The position numbers and the translations under genes were made by a program. DNA of 64,000 nucleotides, taken from positions 1 through 64,000 of the forward strand of contig CAOKER010000002.1 in NCBI GenBank assembly GCA_948467545.1, written 5' to 3'. Shown in pieces: positions 1-7,699 of this stretch. The DNA is from an uncultured Eubacteriales bacterium (GTDB taxonomy: Bacteria; Bacillota; Clostridia; Oscillospirales; CAG-272). The notes under the pieces were generated by a model that saw nothing but the letters and a program-made list of their open reading frames with translations, was not told the DNA's origin and searched no databases. The first letter of the stretch is position 1. Each line of letters starts with the position of its first letter.

Positions 1-309
1 TCCTATTATATCACTCCTTCTCCTTTTTGTCAATACCTTTTTTGTACTTTTTTTGGGTTTTTTTATTACTGAGCATTTATTGTATCTTTAACAACTATTA
101 AGTATAATTTTTCTATCATTAAAATATAATACAATCCTGCAGCTGCAAGCTCGTATATAAATGACGTCTAATATAAATGCTCCTAAAAATCAAATAAATA
201 TATGATCGCTTTATTCATACACAATCATGCCGTATAAAAAATAATGAATGACAACCTTGTATAAAGCATAACAAAAAGCAGCGGTGCAGACAATCAGAAA
301 ATCATAAAG

Positions 310-360
310 GCCACATTCCGGTGATTGGGTGATCCAGCACATCAGGATGTGGCTCTTTTT
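310..360 (+). terminator. Rho-independent terminator
   Basis: GCCACAT at 310-316 pairs with ATGTGGC at 347-353. It is followed by TCTTTTT and more T, giving a plus-strand stem with a T-tract. The loop is long (30 nt). It would end a transcript coming from left of the window or from a lost gene of the element. Confidence 0.5.
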
Positions 361-595
361 AATAATCGGTCAGAATCGGTTACGGCAACATTTATTTTGG
401 AAGTGCAGGACTGGACAGACAGATATTGAGTGTCGTGATAAGGGTTGAAATACAGAGATTTTTTCGCCTGTAAGCGGCGTTGGAAGTGTTGGCTGTATGT
501 TTTCCCATTCAGCCAGCAAAACGGCGCAGAGCGCAACCAAAGGTCGATTTTCCACCCTTTTTATGCAGCCGCTTAGCAGCCGATCAGCAAGGCAC

Positions 596-700
596 CATTT
601 TACGTTGTTGACCTATCCGTTATTGGAAAACCCGATAACGGGGAAACCGTTACCGGAAAAACCCACACAAATAAATACTAATCAAGTAAATAAAGAATAA
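596..700 (+). pseudogene. Possible tail of a plasmid/ICE replication protein
   Basis: The plus frame ending at 700 finishes with repeated E-N-P / E-K-P units followed by TQINTNQ. That proline-glutamate-asparagine style resembles, from memory, the C-termini of replication-initiator or DnaD-like proteins of Clostridial conjugative elements. No start codon with a ribosome-binding site and no recognisable domain lies upstream, so at most this is a fragment. The match rests on general resemblance only. Confidence 0.2.
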
Positions 701-992
701 TAAAATACTAACTGGATTAAATATCAATCCATCAATCAGTACTCAAACAGTTTGTCACCCTGCTAAGATAAAAACTACGAGATAGCTGGATAGAATGGAT
801 TTTGTGCAATTTAAGATCAAAAATCAAGGGTCATTCTACCTATAAGAGTCAAGAAAAGATATGGGGGTATGGTTTCCTATCTCACCCAAAACGCAGCTTG
901 TATGACAAATAAGTGTCGATTTTGAATCTTTTTCAAAGCATTTAGGTCGCTTTCTTGGTATAAATAATGCTGCCGGCTGTGTGTGCCGGTGA

Positions 993-1808
993 CTATGACT
1001 TATTAGTTTGTTTCAGCAGGCACCGCTGCTCCAAGACTGGTTTGGAAAAGGCATAATTCCCCACAAAGAGTTCCGTTTCGATGACCAAATCAACATCTGC
1101 CTCGGCCACGCAGGACAGGCACCAATCCCAGACACCGCCGATGTTACTGTGATCTACTTTCTTGCACAAATATTGGCCGGTCGGAATATGCAGGATCTCA
1201 GGGCGATCGGCCATATCGTTTGTATCGCCCGCCACATCAACAAAGAGATACTGCGTCCACGCCTCGTTCTCCTTTAACAGTAAAAGTCCATAGCTATTTC
1301 CAAGCCTTAACCCGGAGTTGTGTATTTTTAGGATAAGTCCTTTGAGGTGCTCGTCAGAATCTTCGCAGTCCAATACTCCCTCGTATGGTACAAGCCAACA
1401 ATGTCGTTGGGGGAGTTGGTATCTTTCGGGACGCTCATTTCGATAGCTGTTCTCTGAACGCTTGATTTCTGCTCGCATGGCTTTCAGTTTTGACAGACGT
1501 TGTTGCATGATTTCTATTTTATCTTCCAAAAGACTGGCTCCATGATCGACCAGCTCCTTATAGCAGATCCACGGCGCAGCTTCGTTTGTGTAGTTTGGAA
1601 AATCCTTCAGGGAAATACCAATGTCAACGCAAAACTGGATTGCGTCGATCTCTGCTTTTTGATAAAAGGAATAGTAACGGTAGCCGCTATCCGGGTCAAT
1701 ATACGCCGGTGTCAAAATTCCAAGGCTGTCATAGTATCGTAGGGATTTGATATGGACTCCCGTTATTTTGGAAAGCTCGCCAATGGATAGTAGATTTTTC
1801 TTTTTCAT
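993..1808 (-). CDS. MerR family transcriptional regulator
   Basis: This 271-residue protein starts with a MerR winged helix-turn-helix at about residues 7-75 (SIGELSKITGVHIKSLRYYD, with the usual SGYRYY follow-up). A dimerising coiled coil follows at about 80-115, then a C-terminal domain of some 140 residues of the size expected for a GyrI/BmrR-like effector-binding fold. BmrR-type regulators bind drug-like cations and activate exporters. The gene is divergent from the MATE transporter at 1948, with 139 bp between them, so regulation of that exporter is the natural inference. Codon use (many GC-ending codons) is unlike the core genes to the right and fits acquisition with the mobile element. 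The ligand cannot be told from sequence. Confidence 0.85.
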   Translation of the reverse strand: MKKKNLLSIGELSKITGVHIKSLRYYDSLGILTPAYIDPDSGYRYYSFYQKAEIDAIQFCVDIGISLKDFPNYTNEAAPWICYKELVDHGASLLEDKIEIMQQRLSKLKAMRAEIKRSENSYRNERPERYQLPQRHCWLVPYEGVLDCEDSDEHLKGLILKIHNSGLRLGNSYGLLLLKENEAWTQYLFVDVAGDTNDMADRPEILHIPTGQYLCKKVDHSNIGGVWDWCLSCVAEADVDLVIETELFVGNYAFSKPVLEQRCLLKQTNKS

Positions 1809-1832
1809 AAAGATTCCTCTCTTGACTCTCCC

Positions 1833-1862
1833 ATTATAGGATGGTTTATACTTTATTATAAA
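1833..1862 (-). promoter_or_regulatory. Probable merR promoter
   Basis: On the minus strand TTTATA (1857-1862) and TATAAT (1833-1838) are separated by 18 nt. It lies 25 bp upstream of the MerR start. The divergent MATE gene has a TATAAT at about 1908-1913 without a clear -35, as expected for an activated promoter. Confidence 0.4.
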
Positions 1863-1947
1863 TGCTATTCTGTCAATTTGTCAATCGGTCTCGAGTGATA
1901 CTAAATTATAATGGAACCTTTTAAGAGACTCACGTGGGAGGAACTTT

Positions 1948-3264
1948 ATGGAGCTTCAAACTGACAATATCCGTAAAATCTACTTTCGTTTTTTAGTGCC
2001 GAGCCTGTTCAGCGGATTGGTCATGAGTATCTATTCTTTGGTCGATATGATCGTCGTCGGTCAATACGAGGGTGCGGCTGGTACGGCGGCGTTGGCCTGT
2101 ATAGCTCCGCTATGGCCTTTCTTCTGCTGCCTGAGTACGCTGTTCGGGAACGGCGGCGCGGTGCTGTTCAGCAACGCCAAAGGCGAGGGAAACACGGAGG
2201 GTAGTCGTGCAGCCTTTACGGTGTCCTTTACCTTGATCTGCGCCAGCTCCTTGATCGTGTGGCTGGCAATCCTCGTGTTTGATGAGGAACTACTGCGTCT
2301 ATTTGGCGCAGACGATACGCTGCTACCGTTAGCTCTGAGCTATCTGAAATGTCTGAAATGGGGTATCCCGCTGTGGCCTTTGGGATACTTTTTAGGCGCA
2401 TTTATCCGAAATGACGGTGCTCCCGCACTGGTCGGCATCGCTACGGTGTGCGGCGGCGTTTTCAATATCTTCGGAGATATTTTTCTGACTTTCACCTGTG
2501 ATATGGGAATCGAGGGAGCTGGTATTGCCACGGTGCTCGGACAAGCCATCGTGTTTCTCATTCAGCTTATCCATCTGTTTTCTAAAAAGAACACAATTAA
2601 GTTCGCAAAAACACCAAATTTTTGGAAACGCGGCGCTGCAGTTGTGTCCATCGGCTTTTCTTCCTGCCTATGCTCGGTTGGAATGGGAATCGTCGTTGTG
2701 TTGTTCAATAATCAGATCATGCGCTATTTCGGCGGGAATGAGCTGGCGATCTACGGTGTGGCCGGAAACCTGTTCACACTGATCCAGACATTCAGCTATG
2801 GCATCGGCAATGCGGCGCAGCCCATTGTAGCAGAAAACATGGGGGCCGGGAAAATGGAGCGTGTAAGACAGACGAGAAACCTTGGCATCTATGTCGCATT
2901 AGGGATTGGCCTTCTTTCCATGGCCTTTTCCATGCTGTTCCCGACACAGATCACCTGTCTCTATATGAAGCCATCAGCGGAGATACTGGCAGCCGCTCCG
3001 GAGATCCTACGCCAGTATTTTACCTGTCTGCTGTTGCTGCCATTCAACGTTTATGCGACATACTACTTGCAGGCGGTACAACGTGTCAAAGCGTCGCTGA
3101 TGATCTCACTGCTCCAAAGTGTCCTGTTCTGCTCTGTATTTCTATATCTTCTGCCGCCCCTTCTTGGCCCGGCGTCTATCTGGTATGTTATGCTATGTGT
3201 GGAAGTCTGCACGACCTTTGTATCAATCTACCTGATGAAAAAAGAACAAAACATAAAACTTTGA
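1948..3264 (+). CDS. MATE family efflux transporter
   Basis: This 438-residue protein is hydrophobic throughout, with about twelve membrane segments in two similar halves, as in Na+- or H+-coupled multidrug and toxin extrusion transporters (usual length 440-460). The N-terminal half begins with the family-typical pattern (LVPSLFSGLVMSIYSLVDMI, residues about 18-37), and the second half has the related stretch around residues 230-300 (GNLFTLIQTFSYGIGNAAQP). A strong GGGAGG ribosome-binding site at 1936-1941 sets the start. It is divergent from the MerR gene and is followed after 14 bp by the hydrolase-deaminase gene, so the two plus-strand genes probably form one transcript. The substrate is unknown. 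Confidence 0.9.
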   Translation: MELQTDNIRKIYFRFLVPSLFSGLVMSIYSLVDMIVVGQYEGAAGTAALACIAPLWPFFCCLSTLFGNGGAVLFSNAKGEGNTEGSRAAFTVSFTLICASSLIVWLAILVFDEELLRLFGADDTLLPLALSYLKCLKWGIPLWPLGYFLGAFIRNDGAPALVGIATVCGGVFNIFGDIFLTFTCDMGIEGAGIATVLGQAIVFLIQLIHLFSKKNTIKFAKTPNFWKRGAAVVSIGFSSCLCSVGMGIVVVLFNNQIMRYFGGNELAIYGVAGNLFTLIQTFSYGIGNAAQPIVAENMGAGKMERVRQTRNLGIYVALGIGLLSMAFSMLFPTQITCLYMKPSAEILAAAPEILRQYFTCLLLLPFNVYATYYLQAVQRVKASLMISLLQSVLFCSVFLYLLPPLLGPASIWYVMLCVEVCTTFVSIYLMKKEQNIKL

Positions 3265-3278
3265 AAGGACGATAAACA

Positions 3279-4328
3279 ATGAAACTTGAGAAAAATTGCG
3301 CTCTGCTGGTTATCGATATCCAGCAGGAGGACTTTATGGAAATGAACGAGAGCAACGTGGACGATCCGCGTTGGGAGGTCATCCGTAACGGGAAACGGGT
3401 ACTGGATGTGTTCCGGACGAAGAAGCTGCCAGTCATTCAGATTAAGGAGTGCCACCGCCCCGACATGGTGGACTTTGGCCGAGAGCTGGACGGATCCGAG
3501 GGTATCCATTGTGTTGAAAACCGCCCAGGGAACGACTACGCCAAGCTGACCTATCCCATCGAGGGGGAGTATCTGATCTCCAAACGCCGTTACAGCGCAT
3601 TCTTCGCCACAGATTTGGAGATCCTGCTGAAAGGGCTGGGGGTTAACACCCTCTATATGATCGGAGGTCTGACGGATGTCTGCATCCACTATACAGCTGT
3701 GGATGCCCACCAGAACGATTATCACATCTATGTTGTGACAGACGCTGTAGCCGGTTCTTCCGAAGAAGCCCACGAGAGTGCGCTGCGAGCCATCCACTAT
3801 TTACAGCGGAACGCGCTTGTCACAACGGCGGATGTGGAATCCACATTGACGGATGACACCGCTCCGGAGGACGACGCCTTTATGCGTGAGGCCATCCGGC
3901 TCTCTGAGCTCGCCGTGGAGCACGGCAACGAGCCATTCGGTGCGGTGCTGGTGAAGAACGGCAAGATCGTGTTAACCAATGAAAATCAGATTTACACGAA
4001 GCATGACACTACCTTCCACGGGGAGGCGGGACTGATTCGCGAGTTCTGTGCTCAGACTTCAATTACAGATCTGCATGAATACACCCTCTACTCAAGCTGT
4101 GAACCTTGCTTCATGTGTAGTGGTGCGATTGTGTGGGTGAAGCTCGGCAGACTGGTCTACGGTGCCAGCAATATGGACTTGGAGGCCATCCTTGGCAATA
4201 AGGGCTGCAACTGCTCCAAAATGGTGTTTGACAATTCTTTCTGGCAACCGCAGGTTACGGAGGGCATTCTTCGTGAGGAAGCCTTAGAAATCCTGCAAAA
4301 ATACTTTGGCAATCATCAAAAGAGCTGA
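3279..4328 (+). CDS. Isochorismatase-like hydrolase fused to nucleoside deaminase
   Basis: One open frame of 349 residues joins two enzyme domains. Residues 1-185 are a cysteine hydrolase of the isochorismatase/nicotinamidase superfamily: Asp13 (VIDIQQ), Lys102 before RRYSAF, and Cys135 in TDVCIHYTA form the expected D-K-C triad. Residues 198-345 are a zinc-dependent nucleoside or base deaminase of the guanine deaminase/TadA class: the H-G-E motif is at 247-249 and C-E-P-C at 274-277. The linker is short (about 190-198). Both active sites look complete. A hydrolase plus a deaminase suggests catabolism or detoxification of a nitrogenous base, nucleoside or nicotinamide-like amide, possibly the compound exported by the MATE protein next door. 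That pairing is inference. Composition matches the merR/MATE cargo. Confidence 0.85.
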   Translation: MKLEKNCALLVIDIQQEDFMEMNESNVDDPRWEVIRNGKRVLDVFRTKKLPVIQIKECHRPDMVDFGRELDGSEGIHCVENRPGNDYAKLTYPIEGEYLISKRRYSAFFATDLEILLKGLGVNTLYMIGGLTDVCIHYTAVDAHQNDYHIYVVTDAVAGSSEEAHESALRAIHYLQRNALVTTADVESTLTDDTAPEDDAFMREAIRLSELAVEHGNEPFGAVLVKNGKIVLTNENQIYTKHDTTFHGEAGLIREFCAQTSITDLHEYTLYSSCEPCFMCSGAIVWVKLGRLVYGASNMDLEAILGNKGCNCSKMVFDNSFWQPQVTEGILREEALEILQKYFGNHQKS

Positions 4329-4781
4329 TACAACGCGCGGAATATATTCAGGCGCATACCACCAATTGCCGAACAGGATGTTGAGAGGACTGAAAATAGC
4401 GTCTGTATTCTTCAAATCAAAGAGCCTGGGGATTCCCAAATAACAAAACTGCGCGTTCCGACTATAAGGTTGACCTGCTCATTTTTCCTGTGTGGGTACC
4501 CACCGAATTTGCTTGCTGTTCTGCAAGCAAATCCAGTTACATCCACGCCGGTTTTTCAAGTGTACATACACTTGATTTGCTTGCTATTCTCTCGTATCGC
4601 ACTCCCTGCCTTGCCATGCCTCCCCCACGAATGCTGTCTCCTCATTTCAACCGCCGATGGGAAGTAATTCCTATCGGCGGTTTCCGCAACTCCGCAAAGT
4701 TACGCGGACCTCAAAAAGTTTTTACTCTCACCCCTGTTTTTCACCGAAAAAATGTCAGTTGTAAAGTGAAGGGACGTTCCG
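4329..4781. other. Non-coding end of decayed element, hairpins
   Basis: No gene is supported in these 450 bp. It holds two strong inverted repeats. One has arms 4507-4516 and 4523-4532 (ATTTGCTTGC and its complement, 6-nt loop). The other has arms 4649-4658 and 4673-4682 (AACCGCCGAT and its complement). The second lies about 100 bp before the recombinase remnant. It may be a terminator or part of an element end. Open frames through this stretch have no recognisable protein character. Confidence 0.5.
4649..4685 (+). terminator. Hairpin, possible terminator
   Basis: A perfect 10-bp stem (AACCGCCGAT / ATCGGCGGTT) with a 14-nt loop is followed by only three T residues. It could end the MATE/hydrolase transcript or be a structural part of the old element boundary. 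Confidence 0.35.
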
Positions 4782-5537
4782 ATGGAACAAGAAAGGAATA
4801 GGCCGGATGGCGGTAATCCGTTATCCTGTCCAAGCAGGAAGAAGCTGCATCTGCCTAACCAACTGGATTTATACATGGAGGACCATGTCCGCAGCTTTTT
4901 TGCCGAGGAAAAGCAGATAGGCAAGGTACTGGACGCTGTACGACCACTATTGTGATGATAGCGTGAGTGGGACAACTTTCGACCGTCCGGGACTGAACCG
5001 GCTGGCGCAAGACACGACGGACAGAAAAATCAATTTGGTACTCTGCAAGGATCTCAGCAGACTTGGTGTAATTACATCGAGGCTGGCAAATATAAGGATT
5101 TTTTGTATTCCCGTCCCTTGGCTGCCGGTTCAACGCCCTCAATGACGGCGTTGACACCATTTGTAAAAACAATGAGATGCTGGTGTGATTCTGAAAAATG
5201 TCATGAATGACCTCTATGCCCGGGACACCAGCAGCAAAATCAAGGCGCTCAAGCAATCCACCTTCAAATCCGGGAAGTATGTGGGTTGCTATGCACCCCT
5301 CGGCTACCGCAAAAGCGCAGCTGGGAACTAAGCGAGCAGCTTGCCACCATCCGGGAGCATAAGCAATCTATGGACGCATGGCTGAATATGATGCAGGATC
5401 ACGCCCAATTTAAAGAACTGGATCGCCCCACGCTGGTACAGTTGATCCAGAAAATTAAGATCAGCGAACGCTATTCCGTGGATGGCCATGAGGAATGGGA
5501 CATTCACTACAATTTTGCAGGCTATATTGAGGAATGA
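4782..5537 (+). pseudogene. Large serine recombinase, frameshifted remnant
   Basis: Pieces of one protein are spread over different plus-strand frames. From 4939 one frame reads DDSVSGTTFDRPGL then NLVLCKDLSRLG, the resolvase-fold signature of transposon-type serine recombinases (usually DDGYSGTNFDRPGF ... VKDLSRLGRN). It then shifts to YIEAGKY, and again to RFNALNDGVDTI. From about 5190 another frame gives NDLYARDTSSKI and GKYVGCYAPLGYRK. The frame ending at 5537 carries the C-terminal segment (DRPTLVQLIQKIKI ... DGHEEWDIHYNF) typical of the DUF4368 tail of Tn4451/TnpX-like recombinases. A full protein is about 500-560 residues; this copy has several frameshifts and the zinc-ribbon middle is missing. 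It must be inactive, and it marks the right end of a decayed integrative or mobilizable element. Confidence 0.8.
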
Positions 5538-5643
5538 GATCGTCATTCTTTATTTGAGGTTGTCTAAAAAATTTTACTCGTTCACATAATGAAATATATT
5601 TTATATCTAAAGAAATAAAATTAGAATTTGAAAATAATCTTTG

Positions 5644-5672
5644 CTGTATCTTAAATTCCGTTGTGCTATAAT
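5644..5672 (+). promoter_or_regulatory. Promoter with extended -10, kinase/Ktr operon
   Basis: TATAAT lies at 5667-5672 preceded by TG at 5664-5665, an extended -10. The -35 at the 17-nt position (CTGTAT, 5644-5649) is weak. The -10 coincides with the first bases of leader element copy 1. Confidence 0.6.
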
Positions 5673-5783
5673 AACCTCAAAGCTAAAGCTTTTAGGTTAT
5701 CAACACTCGATTCGCCATTCTCAGCAATGATTTCGCAAAACGAAAACCAGAGTATTGCAGTTCGGATACATATTTGATATAAT
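5663..5783 (+). repeat. Leader element (family R) copy 1
   Basis: This is one of six related intergenic elements. It begins at the -10 hexamer, contains the AAAGCTAAAGCTTT self-complementary block at about 5679-5692, and ends at GATATAAT (5776-5783). In this copy the middle is diverged, but nested pairs remain possible (ACTC with GAGT, ATTCG with CGAAA). It is oriented with the kinase gene that follows. Confidence 0.6.
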
Positions 5784-5862
5784 GATCAAAAAGCTAACAC
5801 ATTCATAACGCCATATAAAAAATAATCATTTTACTATTTACATTAAAAGCAGGAATGCATCA

Positions 5863-6924
5863 ATGAAAATAAAAAGTTACTTAACAGACACTATCCTCAT
5901 GCTGCTGATTCTAATTGCTTCTTTTTCAGTAGTAATATTTATGCAAAAATCTTTTGAAACCGGTGCTATTGCCCAAATGATTTTTGTACTGGCCGTATTT
6001 TTAGTTTCACTTTCAACGCACGGATACGTTTACGGAATCTCTGCCTCATTAATAGGTGTGCTTGCGGTCAATTACGCTTTCACCTTTCCGTACTTCGAGT
6101 TTAACTTTTCCCTGCCGGAAAATCTGTTCTCAGGTATAGTCATGCTTTTTGTCTCTGTCATGACAAGCACTCTTACGACAAATATAAAAAAGCAGGAACA
6201 CATGAGAGCAGAAAACGAAAAAGAAAAGGTACGCGCTAATCTACTGCGTGCCGTTTCTCATGATCTGCGAACCCCGCTCACCTCAATTTACGGTTCCTGT
6301 TCTACGATTATAGAAAATTACGATTCATTAAGCAAAGAACAGCAGATAAAGCTTCTCAGTGAGGTGTGCGGCGACGCGGAATGGCTGAACCGTATGGTTG
6401 AAAATCTCTTATCGGTCACACGCATAGACAGTGAGAAGGTATCTGTAAAAAAAGTTCCTACCGTCCTTGAAGAACTAATCGATACAGTTCTTGTAAAGTT
6501 TAAAAAGCGTTATCCCAGTCAATCCGTTAAAATAGAAATTCCGGAGAATTTTATAATCATTCCAATGGATTCTATACTTATAGAGCAGGTTATTTTAAAT
6601 CTTTTGGAAAATGCGGTCTATCATGCAAAGGGGATGACAGAGCTTATATTACGTGTATACACAAAGGAAAAGCGCGCCGTATTCGAGATCACAGACAACG
6701 GCTGCGGAATACCCAAAGAGAAACAGGAAACTCTCTTTTCGGGAGGGTTTGAAAGAGGCTCACCAACGGTTGACGGGAACAAGAACAGCATGGGAATCGG
6801 GTTGTCAGTCTGCGCCACTATTATAAAGGCACACGGAGGCGAAATCTGCGCCGAAAGTATTCCCGGCAAAAAAACAAAAGTATGGTTTTCTCTGGAAATG
6901 GAGGATACTAAGCATGAGCAATAA
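5863..6924 (+). CDS. KdpD-like sensor histidine kinase (DUF4118)
   Basis: At 353 residues this is a short relative of KdpD. Residues 8-110 form the four-helix DUF4118 membrane module. A linker follows, then the HisKA dimerisation domain with phospho-acceptor His133 (VSHDLRTPLTS), then the HATPase domain with N box (NLLENAVYHA), DNGCGIP and GIGLS. The N-terminal ATP-binding and universal-stress domains of classical KdpD (about 900 residues) are absent. It shares an 11-bp overlap with the response regulator downstream, and the next genes encode a Ktr potassium channel rather than the KdpABC pump. I infer a membrane sensor of potassium or turgor that controls ktrBA, but regulation of other targets is possible. 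The start has an AGGA site 9 nt upstream. Confidence 0.85.
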   Translation: MKIKSYLTDTILMLLILIASFSVVIFMQKSFETGAIAQMIFVLAVFLVSLSTHGYVYGISASLIGVLAVNYAFTFPYFEFNFSLPENLFSGIVMLFVSVMTSTLTTNIKKQEHMRAENEKEKVRANLLRAVSHDLRTPLTSIYGSCSTIIENYDSLSKEQQIKLLSEVCGDAEWLNRMVENLLSVTRIDSEKVSVKKVPTVLEELIDTVLVKFKKRYPSQSVKIEIPENFIIIPMDSILIEQVILNLLENAVYHAKGMTELILRVYTKEKRAVFEITDNGCGIPKEKQETLFSGGFERGSPTVDGNKNSMGIGLSVCATIIKAHGGEICAESIPGKKTKVWFSLEMEDTKHEQ

Positions 6925-7639
6925 CAAATTTAAAATTCTTGTGATAGAAGACGAAACAAATATATGCAGCTTCTTGGAAACTCTACTGAGTGCAAACGGA
7001 TATCAGACTATGACAGCCAATAATTGTGTAACCGGCAATTCTCTTTTCCTGTCATATAATCCCGACCTTGTAATCTTAGATTTAGGTCTTCCCGATAAAG
7101 ACGGACTTGAATTTATCAAATCTATACGAAAGGCATTTACTACACCCATCATCGTTTTATCTGCCAGAACTGCCGAAACAGACAAAGTATACGCATTGGA
7201 TTTCGGTGCAAACGACTATATAACAAAACCTTTCGGGACGTCAGAGCTTATTGCCCGCATAAGGGCAGCCCTGCGCAACAGTCGGCACGGTACAGCCTCC
7301 GGGTCGCTTCCGGGCGGTCAATTTAAGGCCGACGGCCTGACAATTGATTACGAAAGAAGACGAGTTTTCGTAAACGGCAGGGAAATAAAGCTCACTCAAA
7401 CAGAATATAATATTGTGGTTTTGCTGTCCGAACATTCCGGCAGAGTAATGACATACGCATCTATAGTCCGAACCATATGGGGAAGTACCGATTACAGCAG
7501 CACAAAAAAGCTGCAGGTAAATATAGCAAACATACGAAAAAAATTCGGAAGTAAGCCCGGCGATAATCCGTATATCCAAAACGAATTGGGTATAGGATAC
7601 CGTATGATAGAGGAGGATGCAGAGAAAGCTTCGCCCTGA
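6914..7639 (+). CDS. KdpE-like OmpR-family response regulator
   Basis: This 241-residue protein has an N-terminal receiver domain (acidic pair E12/D13, phospho-acceptor Asp56 in VILDLGLPD, the conserved Lys in ITKPF). Its C-terminal half (about 140-232) is a winged-helix DNA-binding domain of OmpR/PhoB type, with the typical LTQTEYNIVVLL and a final GIGYRM. The start codon lies inside the end of the kinase gene, so the pair is translationally coupled. By family it is phosphorylated by the kinase and binds DNA as a dimer. It lies 60 bp upstream of ktrB, and the kdpABC genes are not in this window, so ktrBA is the most economical target. Confidence 0.88.
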   Translation: MSNNKFKILVIEDETNICSFLETLLSANGYQTMTANNCVTGNSLFLSYNPDLVILDLGLPDKDGLEFIKSIRKAFTTPIIVLSARTAETDKVYALDFGANDYITKPFGTSELIARIRAALRNSRHGTASGSLPGGQFKADGLTIDYERRRVFVNGREIKLTQTEYNIVVLLSEHSGRVMTYASIVRTIWGSTDYSSTKKLQVNIANIRKKFGSKPGDNPYIQNELGIGYRMIEEDAEKASP

Positions 7640-7699
7640 CCGTAAGCTGACATTTTAATAATAAAGTTTTGATTATATTCAGAAAGGCATGGTCATAAC

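Larger units (their letters stand above)
1..992. other. Gene-free left end, decayed DNA
   Basis: No intact gene is visible here. The first 300 bases are very AT-rich with no persuasive reading frame. After a hairpin terminator near 310-360 the composition becomes more balanced, and short broken coding-like pieces appear. One is a plausible protein tail ending at 700. Another, about 798-910, reads as an open plus frame with no start. Together with the recombinase remnant at 4782-5537 this suggests that the stretch belongs to a decayed integrative element, but nothing here identifies the element by itself. Confidence 0.5.
5538..5862. other. Promoter and leader region of the potassium operon
   Basis: There is no gene here. 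It contains the junction from element to native chromosome (near 5540-5570), a promoter with its -10 at 5667-5672, leader element copy 1 (5663-5783), and about 80 bp of AT-rich sequence up to the kinase start. The ribosome-binding site is the AGGA at about 5851. Confidence 0.6.

Noticed and set aside
972..988. CCGGC/GCCGG hairpin at the 3' side of merR as a terminator
   Set aside because: The stem is only 5 bp and no T-tract follows on the minus strand.
3228..3797. 189-residue minus-strand frame opposite the hydrolase-deaminase gene
   Set aside because: It lies antisense to the catalytic part of a clear enzyme, with no start signal and no recognisable motif.
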